Assembly: GCA_003221825.1 (NCBI GenBank)
Contig: QHUE01000197.1
Coordinates: 1 to 10,857 of the forward strand
Direction of reading: 5' to 3'
DNA length: 10,857 bases
Source: Gemmatimonadota bacterium
GTDB lineage: Bacteria; Gemmatimonadota; Gemmatimonadetes; Gemmatimonadales; GWC2-71-9
The position numbers and the translations under genes are program-made. The number at the start of each line of letters is the position of its first letter. Within the stretch, counting starts at the first letter, position 1. The notes beneath the pieces were generated by a model that searched no databases, was not told the origin of the DNA, and was given only the letters and a program-made list of their open reading frames with translations. Positions 1 through 5,651 of the stretch are shown here, piece after piece.

Positions 1-683
1 TCTCGGATGACGAGCGCAATCGCAGCGCGGGGTTTCGCTTCGAGCGCGACCGGCGGCGCTTCGTTGTCGCGCACGGGGCCTTGCGCGACCTGCTGGGACG
101 ATACGTGGGCACCGATCCTGGCCAGATCCGCTTCGTCTGTAACGCGTTCGGCAAACCTGAGCTGCACCCCGAATTCGGCGGCCGGGGGGGGCTCAAGTTC
201 AACCTTTCTCACTCAGGCGACCTTGCCCTCATCGCCATCGCCCGGGACGCATGGGTCGGCGTCGATGTCGAATGCATCGAGCGCCGAGGGGAATCCAATT
301 ACGCCGACGTCGCGCGGAGTTTCTTCTCGGCAAGTGAAGTTGACGCGTTGAGCCGCGTCCCCAGCGACCTCTACGCCAAAGCGTTTTTCAATTGCTGGAC
401 GATGAAGGAAGCGTACGTGAAGGGGCGCGGCGAGGGTCTGACAATACCGTTGACGAGCTTCTCGGTGCCGATCACCACCGATCCGGCACCTGCTCCCGTG
501 CGCTGTGGTCGTTGGTCGCTATTTACACTGCAACCCGCTCCAGGCTATGTCGGGGCACTCGCGGTCTCCGCCAGGATGAGCCGCCGCAGCTCCTCATGCT
601 GCGCCCGAATCGCCGCCATCACGCGGTCGATCAACGCCTGGGCCGTCTGCCGCGTGCGCGGCCGCGCGAGAAACTCCGCATAA
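1..683 (+). CDS. 4'-phosphopantetheinyl transferase (Sfp/AcpT type), 5' end outside window
   Basis: This enzyme would transfer the 4'-phosphopantetheine arm of CoA onto a conserved serine of carrier proteins of fatty acid, polyketide or peptide synthases. The frame is open from base 3 (SDDERNRSAGFRFERDRR...), so the true start lies upstream of the window; the internal TTG at 81 is not the start. Family motifs are clear: the substrate-binding stretch FNLSHSGDLALIA, the Mg-binding GVDVE, and the FNCWTMKEAYVKGRGEGL helix with its W-x-x-KEA-x-x-K signature. The protein reaches the usual C-terminal strand GYVGALAVS near 540-570. The frame then stays open for about 37 more residues of Cys/Arg/Ser-rich sequence that is antisense to the plsC 3' end. 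That tail looks like read-through and not family sequence, so the functional end may be near 570 with the native stop lost. Which carrier protein it serves cannot be told. Confidence 0.9.
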   Translation, partial: SDDERNRSAGFRFERDRRRFVVAHGALRDLLGRYVGTDPGQIRFVCNAFGKPELHPEFGGRGGLKFNLSHSGDLALIAIARDAWVGVDVECIERRGESNYADVARSFFSASEVDALSRVPSDLYAKAFFNCWTMKEAYVKGRGEGLTIPLTSFSVPITTDPAPAPVRCGRWSLFTLQPAPGYVGALAVSARMSRRSSSCCARIAAITRSINAWAVCRVRGRARNSA

Positions 684-1297
684 TCCAAAGGCGGGCCATA
701 CGTCACGGAGATCCGCCTGAAAATCCGCGGGACGGAGCGGCCGATGGGTAACACCTCCCGCATCCCCTCGATCGTCACGGGAATCACCCGCGCCCGGGTC
801 GCCAGAATGAGCAACCCCGTGCCCGCGTGCCCTGGCCCCACCGAGCCGTCCCGCGTCCGCGTGCCCTCCGGGAACAGCGTCATCACGCCGCGCGGCAGCA
901 CTTGAATCATGCGATGCAGCGCGTGCAGGTCGCGCCGTCCCGGCTGCACCCAAATACATCTCCAGTTGTCCGCGAGCCACGCGAGAATCGGCGTCCGATA
1001 GAAGTTCTCGGCCGCCGCGGGATTCCACGGCAAGAGGTGCGGCTGGAGCAACGAGCGCGGATAAAACGCCGCGAGACCCACCAAAAAGCTGTCGAGCATC
1101 GATTGGTGATTGGAGAGCAGGAGCGTATTCGGCGCCGTGCCGACATTCTTGCGACCCGATACTCGCGTCCGGTTCAAGACGAAGAAGAGCACCCAGAACA
1201 CTGTGACGGTCAGGTTCGTGACCAGGTAGGATGTCACCGGCCACAGGAGCCGGAACAGTCGTCCGCGGCGGGGCGGAGTGCCGGAGTGTCTCGCCAT
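545..1297 (-). CDS. plsC: 1-acyl-sn-glycerol-3-phosphate acyltransferase (PlsC/LPLAT family)
   Basis: Membrane-associated acyltransferase that would acylate lysophosphatidic acid to phosphatidic acid in phospholipid synthesis. Numbered from the ATG at 1297, residues 17-41 form a hydrophobic N-terminal anchor. The catalytic H-x4-D box is NHQSMLD (H64, D69), the glycerol-phosphate-binding block is FPEGTR (142-147), and the fourth block is VIPVTIEGM (171-179). At 250 residues it has the usual PlsC length. A GTG at 1300 lies directly before the ATG and is an alternative start. No clear Shine-Dalgarno precedes either codon. The gene is divergent from the DUF2127 gene, with 47 bp between the starts. 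Its last 139 bp run antisense to the phosphopantetheinyl transferase frame. The substrate could be another lysophospholipid or an ornithine lipid precursor, since the family is broad. Confidence 0.9.
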   Translation of the reverse strand: MARHSGTPPRRGRLFRLLWPVTSYLVTNLTVTVFWVLFFVLNRTRVSGRKNVGTAPNTLLLSNHQSMLDSFLVGLAAFYPRSLLQPHLLPWNPAAAENFYRTPILAWLADNWRCIWVQPGRRDLHALHRMIQVLPRGVMTLFPEGTRTRDGSVGPGHAGTGLLILATRARVIPVTIEGMREVLPIGRSVPRIFRRISVTYGPPLDYAEFLARPRTRQTAQALIDRVMAAIRAQHEELRRLILAETASAPT

Positions 1298-1333
1298 CAC
1301 GGGTGCATACCCGGCAAAGTTAGAGAACCAGGG

Positions 1334-1339
1334 TATACT
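1334..1339 (+). promoter_or_regulatory. Candidate -10 element for the DUF2127 gene, placed for a leaderless transcript
   Basis: TATACT (5 of 6 matches to TATAAT) ends five bases before the ATG at 1345. Transcription would therefore start at or next to the initiation codon. There is no Shine-Dalgarno between them. No good -35 hexamer is visible 16-18 bp upstream, so this is a weak call. Confidence 0.35.
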
Positions 1340-1344
1340 CGCAC

Positions 1345-1839
1345 ATGCGAGAGCCCCGTTCCAGAGTCCACATCGCCTTCGAGATTGGCGTCGTCCTCAA
1401 GGGAATCAACGGCCTCCTCGAGCTGATCGGCGGTTTCGTCCTCCTCTGGATGGGGCCGGGCACGCTGCAACATCTCGTGGCGCGACTGACCCAGAACGAG
1501 CTCAGTGAGGATCCGCGCGACTTCATCGCCACACATCTGCGCGAGGCCGCGGGCCACCTGAGCGCCAATGCCCAGCTCTTCGCGGCAATCTATGTGCTGG
1601 CGCATGGCGTCATCAAGGCGCTGCTGGTGTACGGGCTGCTGCGCGATGAGCTGTGGGCGTTCCCGACGGCAATTGGCATCTTCGGGTCGTTCGTGATGTA
1701 TCAGATCTACCGCTACGCGATCACTCCGTCGGGATGGCTGCTCGCGTTGACCGTGCTGGACGTCGCCGTGATCCTGTTGACCTGGGCCGAGTGGCGTCGC
1801 GTCACGAACGCTCGAGCCGCTCGGTCAGACGGTCGTTAG
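1345..1839 (+). CDS. DUF2127 family integral membrane protein
   Basis: A 164-residue protein with about four membrane helices (roughly residues 11-36, 76-98, 103-123 and 128-147). A short soluble loop of about 40 residues lies between helices 1 and 2. The pattern FEIGVVLKGINGLLELIGG near the N-terminus, KALLVYGLLRDELWAFP in the middle, and LTVLDVAVILLTWAEWR at the C-terminus is that of DUF2127, a family of unknown function often found near lipid or membrane genes. The ATG at 1345 starts the family-like sequence but has no Shine-Dalgarno; a TATACT box sits five bases before it. The last 38 bp overlap the convergent Fe-S scaffold gene. The divergent plsC neighbour hints at a membrane-lipid context, but that is inference from position only. 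Confidence 0.8.
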   Translation: MREPRSRVHIAFEIGVVLKGINGLLELIGGFVLLWMGPGTLQHLVARLTQNELSEDPRDFIATHLREAAGHLSANAQLFAAIYVLAHGVIKALLVYGLLRDELWAFPTAIGIFGSFVMYQIYRYAITPSGWLLALTVLDVAVILLTWAEWRRVTNARAARSDGR

Positions 1840-2347
1840 AAAGCGCTGCCTCCTCCGCCCCCTCCCCCACCACAACCCCCGTCGCTTTCCCCTGCTCCGC
1901 GATCGCCTGCCGCAGCTCCCGAATCTGTTCGTCCGTATGCCCCGCCGCCCGCAGTTTCCGATTCATCTCGACCGTCTTCACCGCCGCCTTGAGCGTCCCC
2001 AGCGCCAGCAGCGCACATCCGGGCCGCGCCTCGGCGATATCGCGGCCGAGTAGATCGATCGTCTGCTCCGGAGGCAGGGACAGGATCTCTTCAAACGACG
2101 GATGATCGCGATTGACCCGCTCGGCCAAAATCGACGCCGCCGCCTGGCTGAGCGTGCACCCCACGCCCTCGAACCCGACGGCGGCAACGCGATCCGCTCC
2201 CGGCTCAGCCTTGAGATACATGGTGATGATGTCCCCACACCCCGGATTGCCGCCCGGCACGCGCGCGTCCGCATCCGGCAACGCGCCGCGATGACGCGGG
2301 CGGTGGTAATGATCGACCAGCCAGGCGATGCGGGTCTCGCGATCCAC
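1802..2347 (-). CDS. IscU/SufU-like iron-sulfur cluster assembly scaffold protein
   Basis: Cytosolic scaffold on which Fe-S clusters would be built before transfer to apo-proteins. The NifU/IscU N-terminal fold is recognisable: HYHRPRHRG near the start, then NPGCGD (C37, D39), GVGCTLSQAAAS (C64) and RPGCALLALGTLKAAV (C111). These are the three cysteine ligands plus the conserved aspartate. The open frame extends to 2395, but the GTG at 2347 is the better start because it overlaps the upstream sulfurtransferase stop as TAGTG, the mark of translational coupling, and gives 181 residues. About 50 extra residues follow the third cysteine, including a charged helix (MNRKLRAAGHTDEQIRELRQ) and a Gly/Glu-rich end. 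The paired rhodanese may supply or handle sulfur for it. No cysteine desulfurase is in view. Confidence 0.8.
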   Translation of the reverse strand: MDRETRIAWLVDHYHRPRHRGALPDADARVPGGNPGCGDIITMYLKAEPGADRVAAVGFEGVGCTLSQAAASILAERVNRDHPSFEEILSLPPEQTIDLLGRDIAEARPGCALLALGTLKAAVKTVEMNRKLRAAGHTDEQIRELRQAIAEQGKATGVVVGEGAEEAALSNDRLTERLERS

Positions 2348-3084
2348 TACGGCTTCTCGATGGGCGACCGCACGAGATTGCCCCACTCGGTCCACGAGCC
2401 GTCGTAATTCCTGACGTTCTTGAAGCCGAGGAGATAGGTCAGCACGAACCAGGTGTGCGACGACCGCTCGCCGATCCGGCAGTAGGCAATAACGTCATCC
2501 TTTGCGCCCAACCCGTTCTCCGCCTCGTAAATGGTGCGCAGCTCCTCCGCGGGCCGGAAGGTATGCGTCTCGGGGTTAACCGCCCGCCCCCACGGAATGC
2601 TCTTCGCACCGGGGATGTGGCCGCCGCGCAGCGCGCCTTCGTTCGGATACTCCGGCATGTGCAGCCGCTCGCCGCGATACTCCTCAGGACTCCGCACATC
2701 CACCAGGTTCCCGCTCCGCTTCACATGCTGCTCCACCTCGGCGCGGAACGCGCGGATCCGCGAGTCGTCGCGCCCCTGCACAGTGATGTTACCCTGGGGA
2801 TACTTCGGCACTAGGGTGACCAGCTCGCGCCCCTCATCCGCCCAGCGCAGCCGGCCGCCGTCCAGGACCTTGAGATTCTCGACGCCGAACAGCTTGAACA
2901 CCCAGAAGGCATACGTTGCCCACCAGTTGTTCTTGTCGCCGTAGAAGACGACCGTGGTGTCGTTGTCGATCCCCTTCGCGCGCAGCAACCGCTCGAAGCT
3001 CGCGCGATCGACGTAATCGCGCACGAGCGGATCGTTGAGCTCGGTCACTAGCCTGTCTAAGAGCAAAACGGCTGCGGTTCCCAA
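2347..3084 (-). CDS. Thiosulfate sulfurtransferase (tandem rhodanese, SseA-like) with truncated N-terminal domain
   Basis: Would transfer sulfane sulfur from thiosulfate or mercaptopyruvate to a thiol acceptor. Residues 15-100 (LNDPLVRDYVDR, VVFYGDKNNWWATYAFWVFKLFG, LKVLDGGRLRW) match the second half of the structural N-terminal rhodanese domain. Residues 127-235 form the catalytic domain, with LVDVRSPEEYRGE, GGHIPGAKSIPW and the active-site loop CRIGERS (C202). Family members are usually about 280 residues. Here the first 50-60, normally carrying a GHIPGA-like strand-loop before LNDP, are absent, and the sequence ahead (GTAAVLLLDRLVTE) is unrelated. The TTG at 3084 lies in the loop of a strong hairpin, so GTG 3048 is an equally likely start. 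A TGA closes the frame at 3106-3108. The catalytic half is whole, so activity is possible, but a rearranged 5' end is likely. Confidence 0.75.
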   Translation of the reverse strand: MGTAAVLLLDRLVTELNDPLVRDYVDRASFERLLRAKGIDNDTTVVFYGDKNNWWATYAFWVFKLFGVENLKVLDGGRLRWADEGRELVTLVPKYPQGNITVQGRDDSRIRAFRAEVEQHVKRSGNLVDVRSPEEYRGERLHMPEYPNEGALRGGHIPGAKSIPWGRAVNPETHTFRPAEELRTIYEAENGLGAKDDVIAYCRIGERSSHTWFVLTYLLGFKNVRNYDGSWTEWGNLVRSPIEKP

Positions 3085-3103
3085 TCCTCCGGGACCACAG
3101 CCG
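3069..3103 (-). terminator. Terminator-like hairpin ahead of the truncated rhodanese
   Basis: Read on the minus strand, the arm CGGCTGTGGTCCC pairs with GGG-A-ACCGCAGCCG. This gives 13 pairs with one G-U wobble and one bulged A. The loop is GGAGGATT, and TTTTGCTCTT follows at once. That is the shape of an intrinsic terminator. It sits at the very start of the sulfurtransferase open frame, with no minus-strand gene recognisable upstream for it to terminate, so it could be a leader attenuator or a relic. No folding energy was computed. Confidence 0.45.
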
Positions 3104-3267
3104 CGTCATACTCCAAAACTCCTCGCGCTACACTACGGCCGCCTCCCGGGCAAATGGGGCATGCTACAGGGGCAGGCGCAGCACATGGTGTAGGCCATCA
3201 CCTAGGTAGCTAGACGGGTCGCTACTCGACGTCAAGGGCGACGGTCCCTTAGTAGATTTCCCGTCCC

Positions 3268-3924
3268 GTGAACCGTCCCCGTGCAGTCGTGCTGTTGAGC
3301 GGCGGCCTCGACTCCGCCACCACCCTCGCGATCGCCAAGCGCGAGGGCTTCGACTGCTACGCGCTTTCATTTCGTTACGGCCAGCGCCACGCCGCCGAGC
3401 TCGATGCCGCTCGACGCGTGGCGCAGCACCTCGGCGCCGCCAAGCATGTCATCCTCGATATCGACCTTCGCCAATTCGGCGGGTCGGCGCTCACCAGCGA
3501 CATCCCCGTGCCGAAGGATCGAGAGCTGGACGACACGATCCCCGTCACCTATGTCCCGGCGCGCAACACGATCTTCCTTTCCTTCGCGCTCGCGTGGGCC
3601 GAGGTCCTTGGAGCCCAGGATATTTTCATCGGCGTGAATGCGCTCGATTACTCAGGCTACCCTGATTGCCGACCCGAATACATCGCCGCCTTCGAGCGCA
3701 TGGCCGGCCTTGCGACCAAAGCCGGCGTGGAGGGATCGCCCATCACGATCCACGCACCGCTCGTGCACATGACCAAGGCCGAGATCATAAGGAAGGGGAC
3801 GGAGCTGGGCGTGGATTTCGACATGACCTTGAGCTGCTACGACCCGAGCCCCGCCGGTGAGCCATGCGGCCGCTGCGACGCCTGCCAGTTGCGAGCGAAA
3901 GGCTTCGCGGAAGCGTCGGTATGA
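3268..3924 (+). CDS. queC: 7-cyano-7-deazaguanine synthase QueC
   Basis: ATP-dependent, zinc-containing amidotransferase-like enzyme that converts 7-carboxy-7-deazaguanine plus ammonia to preQ0 in queuosine synthesis. The PP-loop ATP site SGGLDSAT is at residues 11-18. The zinc site is formed by Cys190, 200, 203 and 206 (LSCYDP...CGRCDAC). Internal family motifs include YVPARNTIFLSFALAWAE and GVNALDYSGYPDCRPEYI. At 218 residues it is full length. Translation must start at the GTG 3268 because an in-frame TAG sits at 3253. No Shine-Dalgarno is visible; a TAGATT hexamer ends nine bases before the GTG, so a leaderless or near-leaderless message is possible. Its TGA overlaps the queE start (ATGA). 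No preQ1 riboswitch consensus was recognisable in the 180 bp upstream. Confidence 0.95.
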   Translation: MNRPRAVVLLSGGLDSATTLAIAKREGFDCYALSFRYGQRHAAELDAARRVAQHLGAAKHVILDIDLRQFGGSALTSDIPVPKDRELDDTIPVTYVPARNTIFLSFALAWAEVLGAQDIFIGVNALDYSGYPDCRPEYIAAFERMAGLATKAGVEGSPITIHAPLVHMTKAEIIRKGTELGVDFDMTLSCYDPSPAGEPCGRCDACQLRAKGFAEASV

Positions 3925-4583
3925 CCTATACGGTCAAGGAAATCTTCTATACCCTCCAGGGAGAGGGTGCAAATACCGGTAGACCCGCAGTGTTCTTGAG
4001 ATTTGCGGGATGCAATCTATGGACTGGTCGTGAAGAAGATCGGTCGACGGCGATTTGTCAGTTCTGCGATACCGATTTCCTGGGGGGAACGAAGTTCGCA
4101 ACAGCGGAGCGGCTCGCCGAGGAAGTCGCCGGCCAATGGTTCGGCAACGGCACGTCGAAGCGGTTCGTGGTAATCACGGGTGGTGAGCCGCTGCTGCAGC
4201 TCGATCGCCCGCTGATCGACAGCCTGCACGCGCTCGGCTTCGAAATCGCGATCGAAACGAACGGCACCATCGACGCTCCTGAAGGGCTCGACTGGATCTG
4301 CGTGAGTCCCAAAGCTGGGACGGTGATTCGCCAACGCTCGGGCAATGAGCTCAAGCTGGTGTATCCGCAGGTGGGGCAGATGGGTACAGCGGTAGGGGCG
4401 CAGCATGCTGCGCCCCTACTCGACCCGGCATCCTTCGAGCAACTCGAGTTTCGCTGGTTTTTCGTGCAGCCGATGGACGGGCCCGATGTCGAGCGGAACA
4501 CCGACCTCGCGGCGCGCTATTGCCTGGAGAATCCGAAGTGGCGGTTGAGCTTGCAGACGCACAAGCTGTTGGGCATTCGATGA
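3921..4583 (+). CDS. queE: 7-carboxy-7-deazaguanine synthase QueE (radical SAM), with an in-frame palindrome insertion
   Basis: Radical SAM enzyme that contracts 6-carboxy-tetrahydropterin to 7-carboxy-7-deazaguanine, the step between QueD and QueC. The ATG at 3921 overlaps the queC stop as ATGA and begins MTYTVKEIFYTLQGEG, the normal QueE N-terminus; the frame runs further upstream but that is queC sequence. The cluster ligands are Cys31, Cys46 and Cys49, spaced C-x14-C-x2-C, the longer spacing known for one QueE subtype, followed by DTDF. The SAM-binding VVITGGEPLLQL motif follows. The C-terminal part (FVQPMDGPD, WRLSLQTHKLLGIR) is typical. At 220 residues it is of normal size. Codons 158-167 are a 28-bp perfect palindrome encoding VGAQHAAPLL, apparently an in-frame insertion in the loop before the last strands. 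The stop overlaps queD as ATGA. Confidence 0.94.
   Translation: MTYTVKEIFYTLQGEGANTGRPAVFLRFAGCNLWTGREEDRSTAICQFCDTDFLGGTKFATAERLAEEVAGQWFGNGTSKRFVVITGGEPLLQLDRPLIDSLHALGFEIAIETNGTIDAPEGLDWICVSPKAGTVIRQRSGNELKLVYPQVGQMGTAVGAQHAAPLLDPASFEQLEFRWFFVQPMDGPDVERNTDLAARYCLENPKWRLSLQTHKLLGIR
4392..4419. repeat. 28-bp perfect palindrome inside queE
   Basis: The arm GTAGGGGCGCAGCA at 4392-4405 is followed without spacer by its exact reverse complement at 4406-4419. It starts exactly on a codon boundary and has no stop codon in the queE frame, reading VGAQHAAPLL there. No second copy of the arm was seen in this window. The type is that of short REP-like palindromes dispersed in GC-rich genomes; copy number elsewhere cannot be judged here. 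Confidence 0.9.
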
Positions 4584-4951
4584 TGGAAATCCGTAAATCA
4601 TTCACGATCGAGGCCGCCCATCGGCTGCCGAACCTGCCACCGAGCCACAAGTGCGCCAGGCTCCACGGCCATTCGTTCAACGTCGAGATCGCCGTGTCGG
4701 GTCCGCTCGATCCCGAGAAGGGCTGGATCATGGATTACGGCGACATCAAGCAGGCCTTCCAGCCGATCTACGCCCAGCTCGATCACAACTATCTCAACGA
4801 GATTCCCGGACTCCAGAATCCTACCTCCGAGATCCTCGCAATGTGGATCTGGGAGCGGCTGAAACCGGAGCTGCACAATCTGACCGCCGTGATCGTGCAC
4901 GAGACGTGCACCACGACCTGTGAGTATCGCGGCCCTACTCTCCCCGATTAG
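4580..4951 (+). CDS. queD: 6-carboxy-5,6,7,8-tetrahydropterin synthase QueD
   Basis: Converts 7,8-dihydroneopterin triphosphate to 6-carboxy-tetrahydropterin, the first dedicated step toward 7-deazaguanine. The protein belongs to the T-fold PTPS family. Zinc ligands are His14 (AAHRL), His29 and His31 (LHGHSFNVEI). The catalytic Cys25 precedes LHGH by two residues, the QueD arrangement. DHNYLNE (D68, H69) and PTSEI follow, and the substrate-anchoring glutamate is in HETCTTTCEYRG near the C-terminus. The ATG at 4580 overlaps the queE stop (ATGA), giving 123 residues; a second ATG follows directly at 4583 and either could be used. The last 17 bp overlap the convergent queF. The tight queC-queE-queD order with two 4-bp overlaps points to one coupled operon. 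Confidence 0.95.
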   Translation: MMEIRKSFTIEAAHRLPNLPPSHKCARLHGHSFNVEIAVSGPLDPEKGWIMDYGDIKQAFQPIYAQLDHNYLNEIPGLQNPTSEILAMWIWERLKPELHNLTAVIVHETCTTTCEYRGPTLPD

Positions 4952-5339
4952 CTTCGGCCACTATCGCGATCCCGCCCCGCACATTCTGGGTGACGCGCAC
5001 CGTGAGTGATTTCGGCTTGATCGCGTAGACGACGTCGTCGGCAATCTGCGCCGCGAGTGCCTCGCAAAACGCCCCTTCGTTGCGGTAGGACCAGAGATAG
5101 TACTTCAGCGACTTCGACTCGATGCAGCGGTCGCGCGGCGCATACTCGATGATCACCGTCCCGTAGTCGGGCTGGCCGGTCTTGGGGCAGATCGACGTGA
5201 ACTCCGTGCCAGTCATTGTTACGAGCTGCGTATTCGGCGCGGGGAAGGCCTCGGACTTGAGGAACTCGCGGGCTTCACGTGGGTTCTCGGGCCGGGGGAG
5301 TGGGCCGGTGGCCGGCAGCTTCTTGTTGCGCGATTTCAT
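4935..5339 (-). CDS. queF: NADPH-dependent 7-cyano-7-deazaguanine reductase QueF (short type)
   Basis: Reduces the nitrile of preQ0 to the amine preQ1 with two NADPH, the step after QueC. The T-fold core shows FTSICPKTGQPDYGTVIIEYAP, with nucleophile Cys51 and acid Asp58, and the QueF signature ESKSLKYYLWSYRNEG. At 134 residues from the ATG at 5339 it is the short, single-domain form. An upstream in-frame GTG (5357) is less likely because it would begin inside a palindrome. No Shine-Dalgarno precedes the ATG; TACATT lies seven bases before it, fitting a leaderless message. Where Bacillus QueF has Phe-His-Glu (His96, Glu97), this protein reads Phe-Cys-Glu (Cys92, Glu93), so a conserved active-site histidine is replaced by cysteine. 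It converges on queD with 17 bp of overlap, so it is transcribed separately from queCED. Confidence 0.93.
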   Translation of the reverse strand: MKSRNKKLPATGPLPRPENPREAREFLKSEAFPAPNTQLVTMTGTEFTSICPKTGQPDYGTVIIEYAPRDRCIESKSLKYYLWSYRNEGAFCEALAAQIADDVVYAIKPKSLTVRVTQNVRGGIAIVAEANRGE

Positions 5340-5356
5340 GGGTGAGAATGTACACA

Positions 5357-5372
5357 CAGCTCTTCAGAGCTG
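5357..5372. repeat. Small palindrome CAGCTCTTCAGAGCTG upstream of queF
   Basis: Seven-base arms (CAGCTCT / AGAGCTG) flank a TC centre. It starts 18 bp upstream of the queF ATG, so it would overlap the spacer or -35 area of a queF promoter whose -10 is the TACATT at 5346-5351 (minus strand). It could be an operator or one of the dispersed palindromes seen nearby. Confidence 0.55.
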
Positions 5373-5434
5373 GCGCAGTGGCCGAGCCGCCTGTTCGTTA
5401 GGGGCCGGACTGGTCATCGGCCATCAGTAGGATT

Positions 5435-5447
5435 GCGCCTCAGGCGC
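5435..5447. repeat. Small palindrome GCGCCTCAGGCGC
   Basis: Six-base arms (GCGCCT / AGGCGC) around a single C. It lies in the 114-bp non-coding stretch between queF and the AlkA remnant. It could form a short hairpin, but no T-tract follows on either strand, so it is not called a terminator. Confidence 0.45.
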
Positions 5448-5453
5448 GGTGAC

Positions 5454-5651
5454 TCACCGGGCCCACTCTTTAGAGTGGGTCCGGGACAGCTGCAGCAGCT
5501 GCGCCGCATACGCGCGCCACGGCCGCCACCGCTCCGCGCGCGCGAGTAAGTCCTTATCGGTCGCCGGAAAGTCGTCCGGCTGCGCGCCCTCCAGGCGCGC
5601 GAGCGAACCCGGCACCCGCACCCCCGGCCACCGCGCCACCAGAGGCCCTAG
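5454..5651 (-). pseudogene. Degenerate AlkA-type 3-methyladenine DNA glycosylase domain (3' remnant of the Ada/AlkA fusion)
   Basis: In a different frame from the Ada/AraC part, this stretch reads LGPLVARWPGVRVPGS, joined directly to LARLEGAQPDDFPATDKDLL and AERWRPWRAYAAQLLQL. The first piece is like the AlkA segment LGPLV-x3-PGLRVPG. The second resembles the end of the domain, DPDAFPAxDLGL...AEAWRPWRAYA, which carries the catalytic aspartate. The roughly 90 residues that should lie between them, including the helix-hairpin-helix DNA-binding motif, are missing, as is most of the AlkA N-terminal subdomain upstream. With this many parts gone, glycosylase activity is not expected. The last residues are palindrome sequence. 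Confidence 0.7.
5457..5484. repeat. 28-bp imperfect palindrome at the end of the AlkA remnant
   Basis: The arm CCGGGCCCACTCT (5457-5469) faces AGAGTGGGTCCGG (5472-5484) around a two-base TT centre as near-exact inverted repeats, with one G/T mismatch in the outer half. It supplies the last residues (RTHSKEWAR) of the AlkA remnant frame, so it lies within or directly behind the old 3' end. The core CTCTTTAGAG occurs again at 8607-8616. This is a second REP-like family, distinct from the one in queE. Confidence 0.7.

Noticed and set aside
2348..2395. Longer Fe-S scaffold protein starting at 2395
   Set aside because: The added residues overlap the rhodanese C-terminus and have no family resemblance; the GTG at 2347 in TAGTG is the better start.
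2834..3109. Minus-strand open frame starting at the ATG at 3109 with a GGAG just upstream (MTRLWSRRIGNRSRF...)
   Set aside because: It runs out of frame through the rhodanese gene with an Arg-rich composition typical of a GC-rich shadow frame; a short leader peptide there cannot be excluded but has no support.
3104..3267. preQ1 riboswitch upstream of the queCED operon
   Set aside because: The expected compact preQ1-I pseudoknot with a conserved C-rich loop and A-rich tail is not recognisable; only short unrelated inverted repeats (GTAGC/GCTAC, GTCGC/GCGAC) are present.
3864..3920. Longer QueE N-terminus starting at 3864
   Set aside because: The extra 19 residues are queC sequence read in another frame; the ATGA overlap and the family N-terminus place the start at 3921.
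5374..5460. tRNA-like start (GCGCAGTGGCCGAG) after the palindrome upstream of queF
   Set aside because: It resembles the D-arm region of a class II tRNA, but no matching acceptor stem, anticodon arm or TTCGA-type T-loop follows at the right distance.
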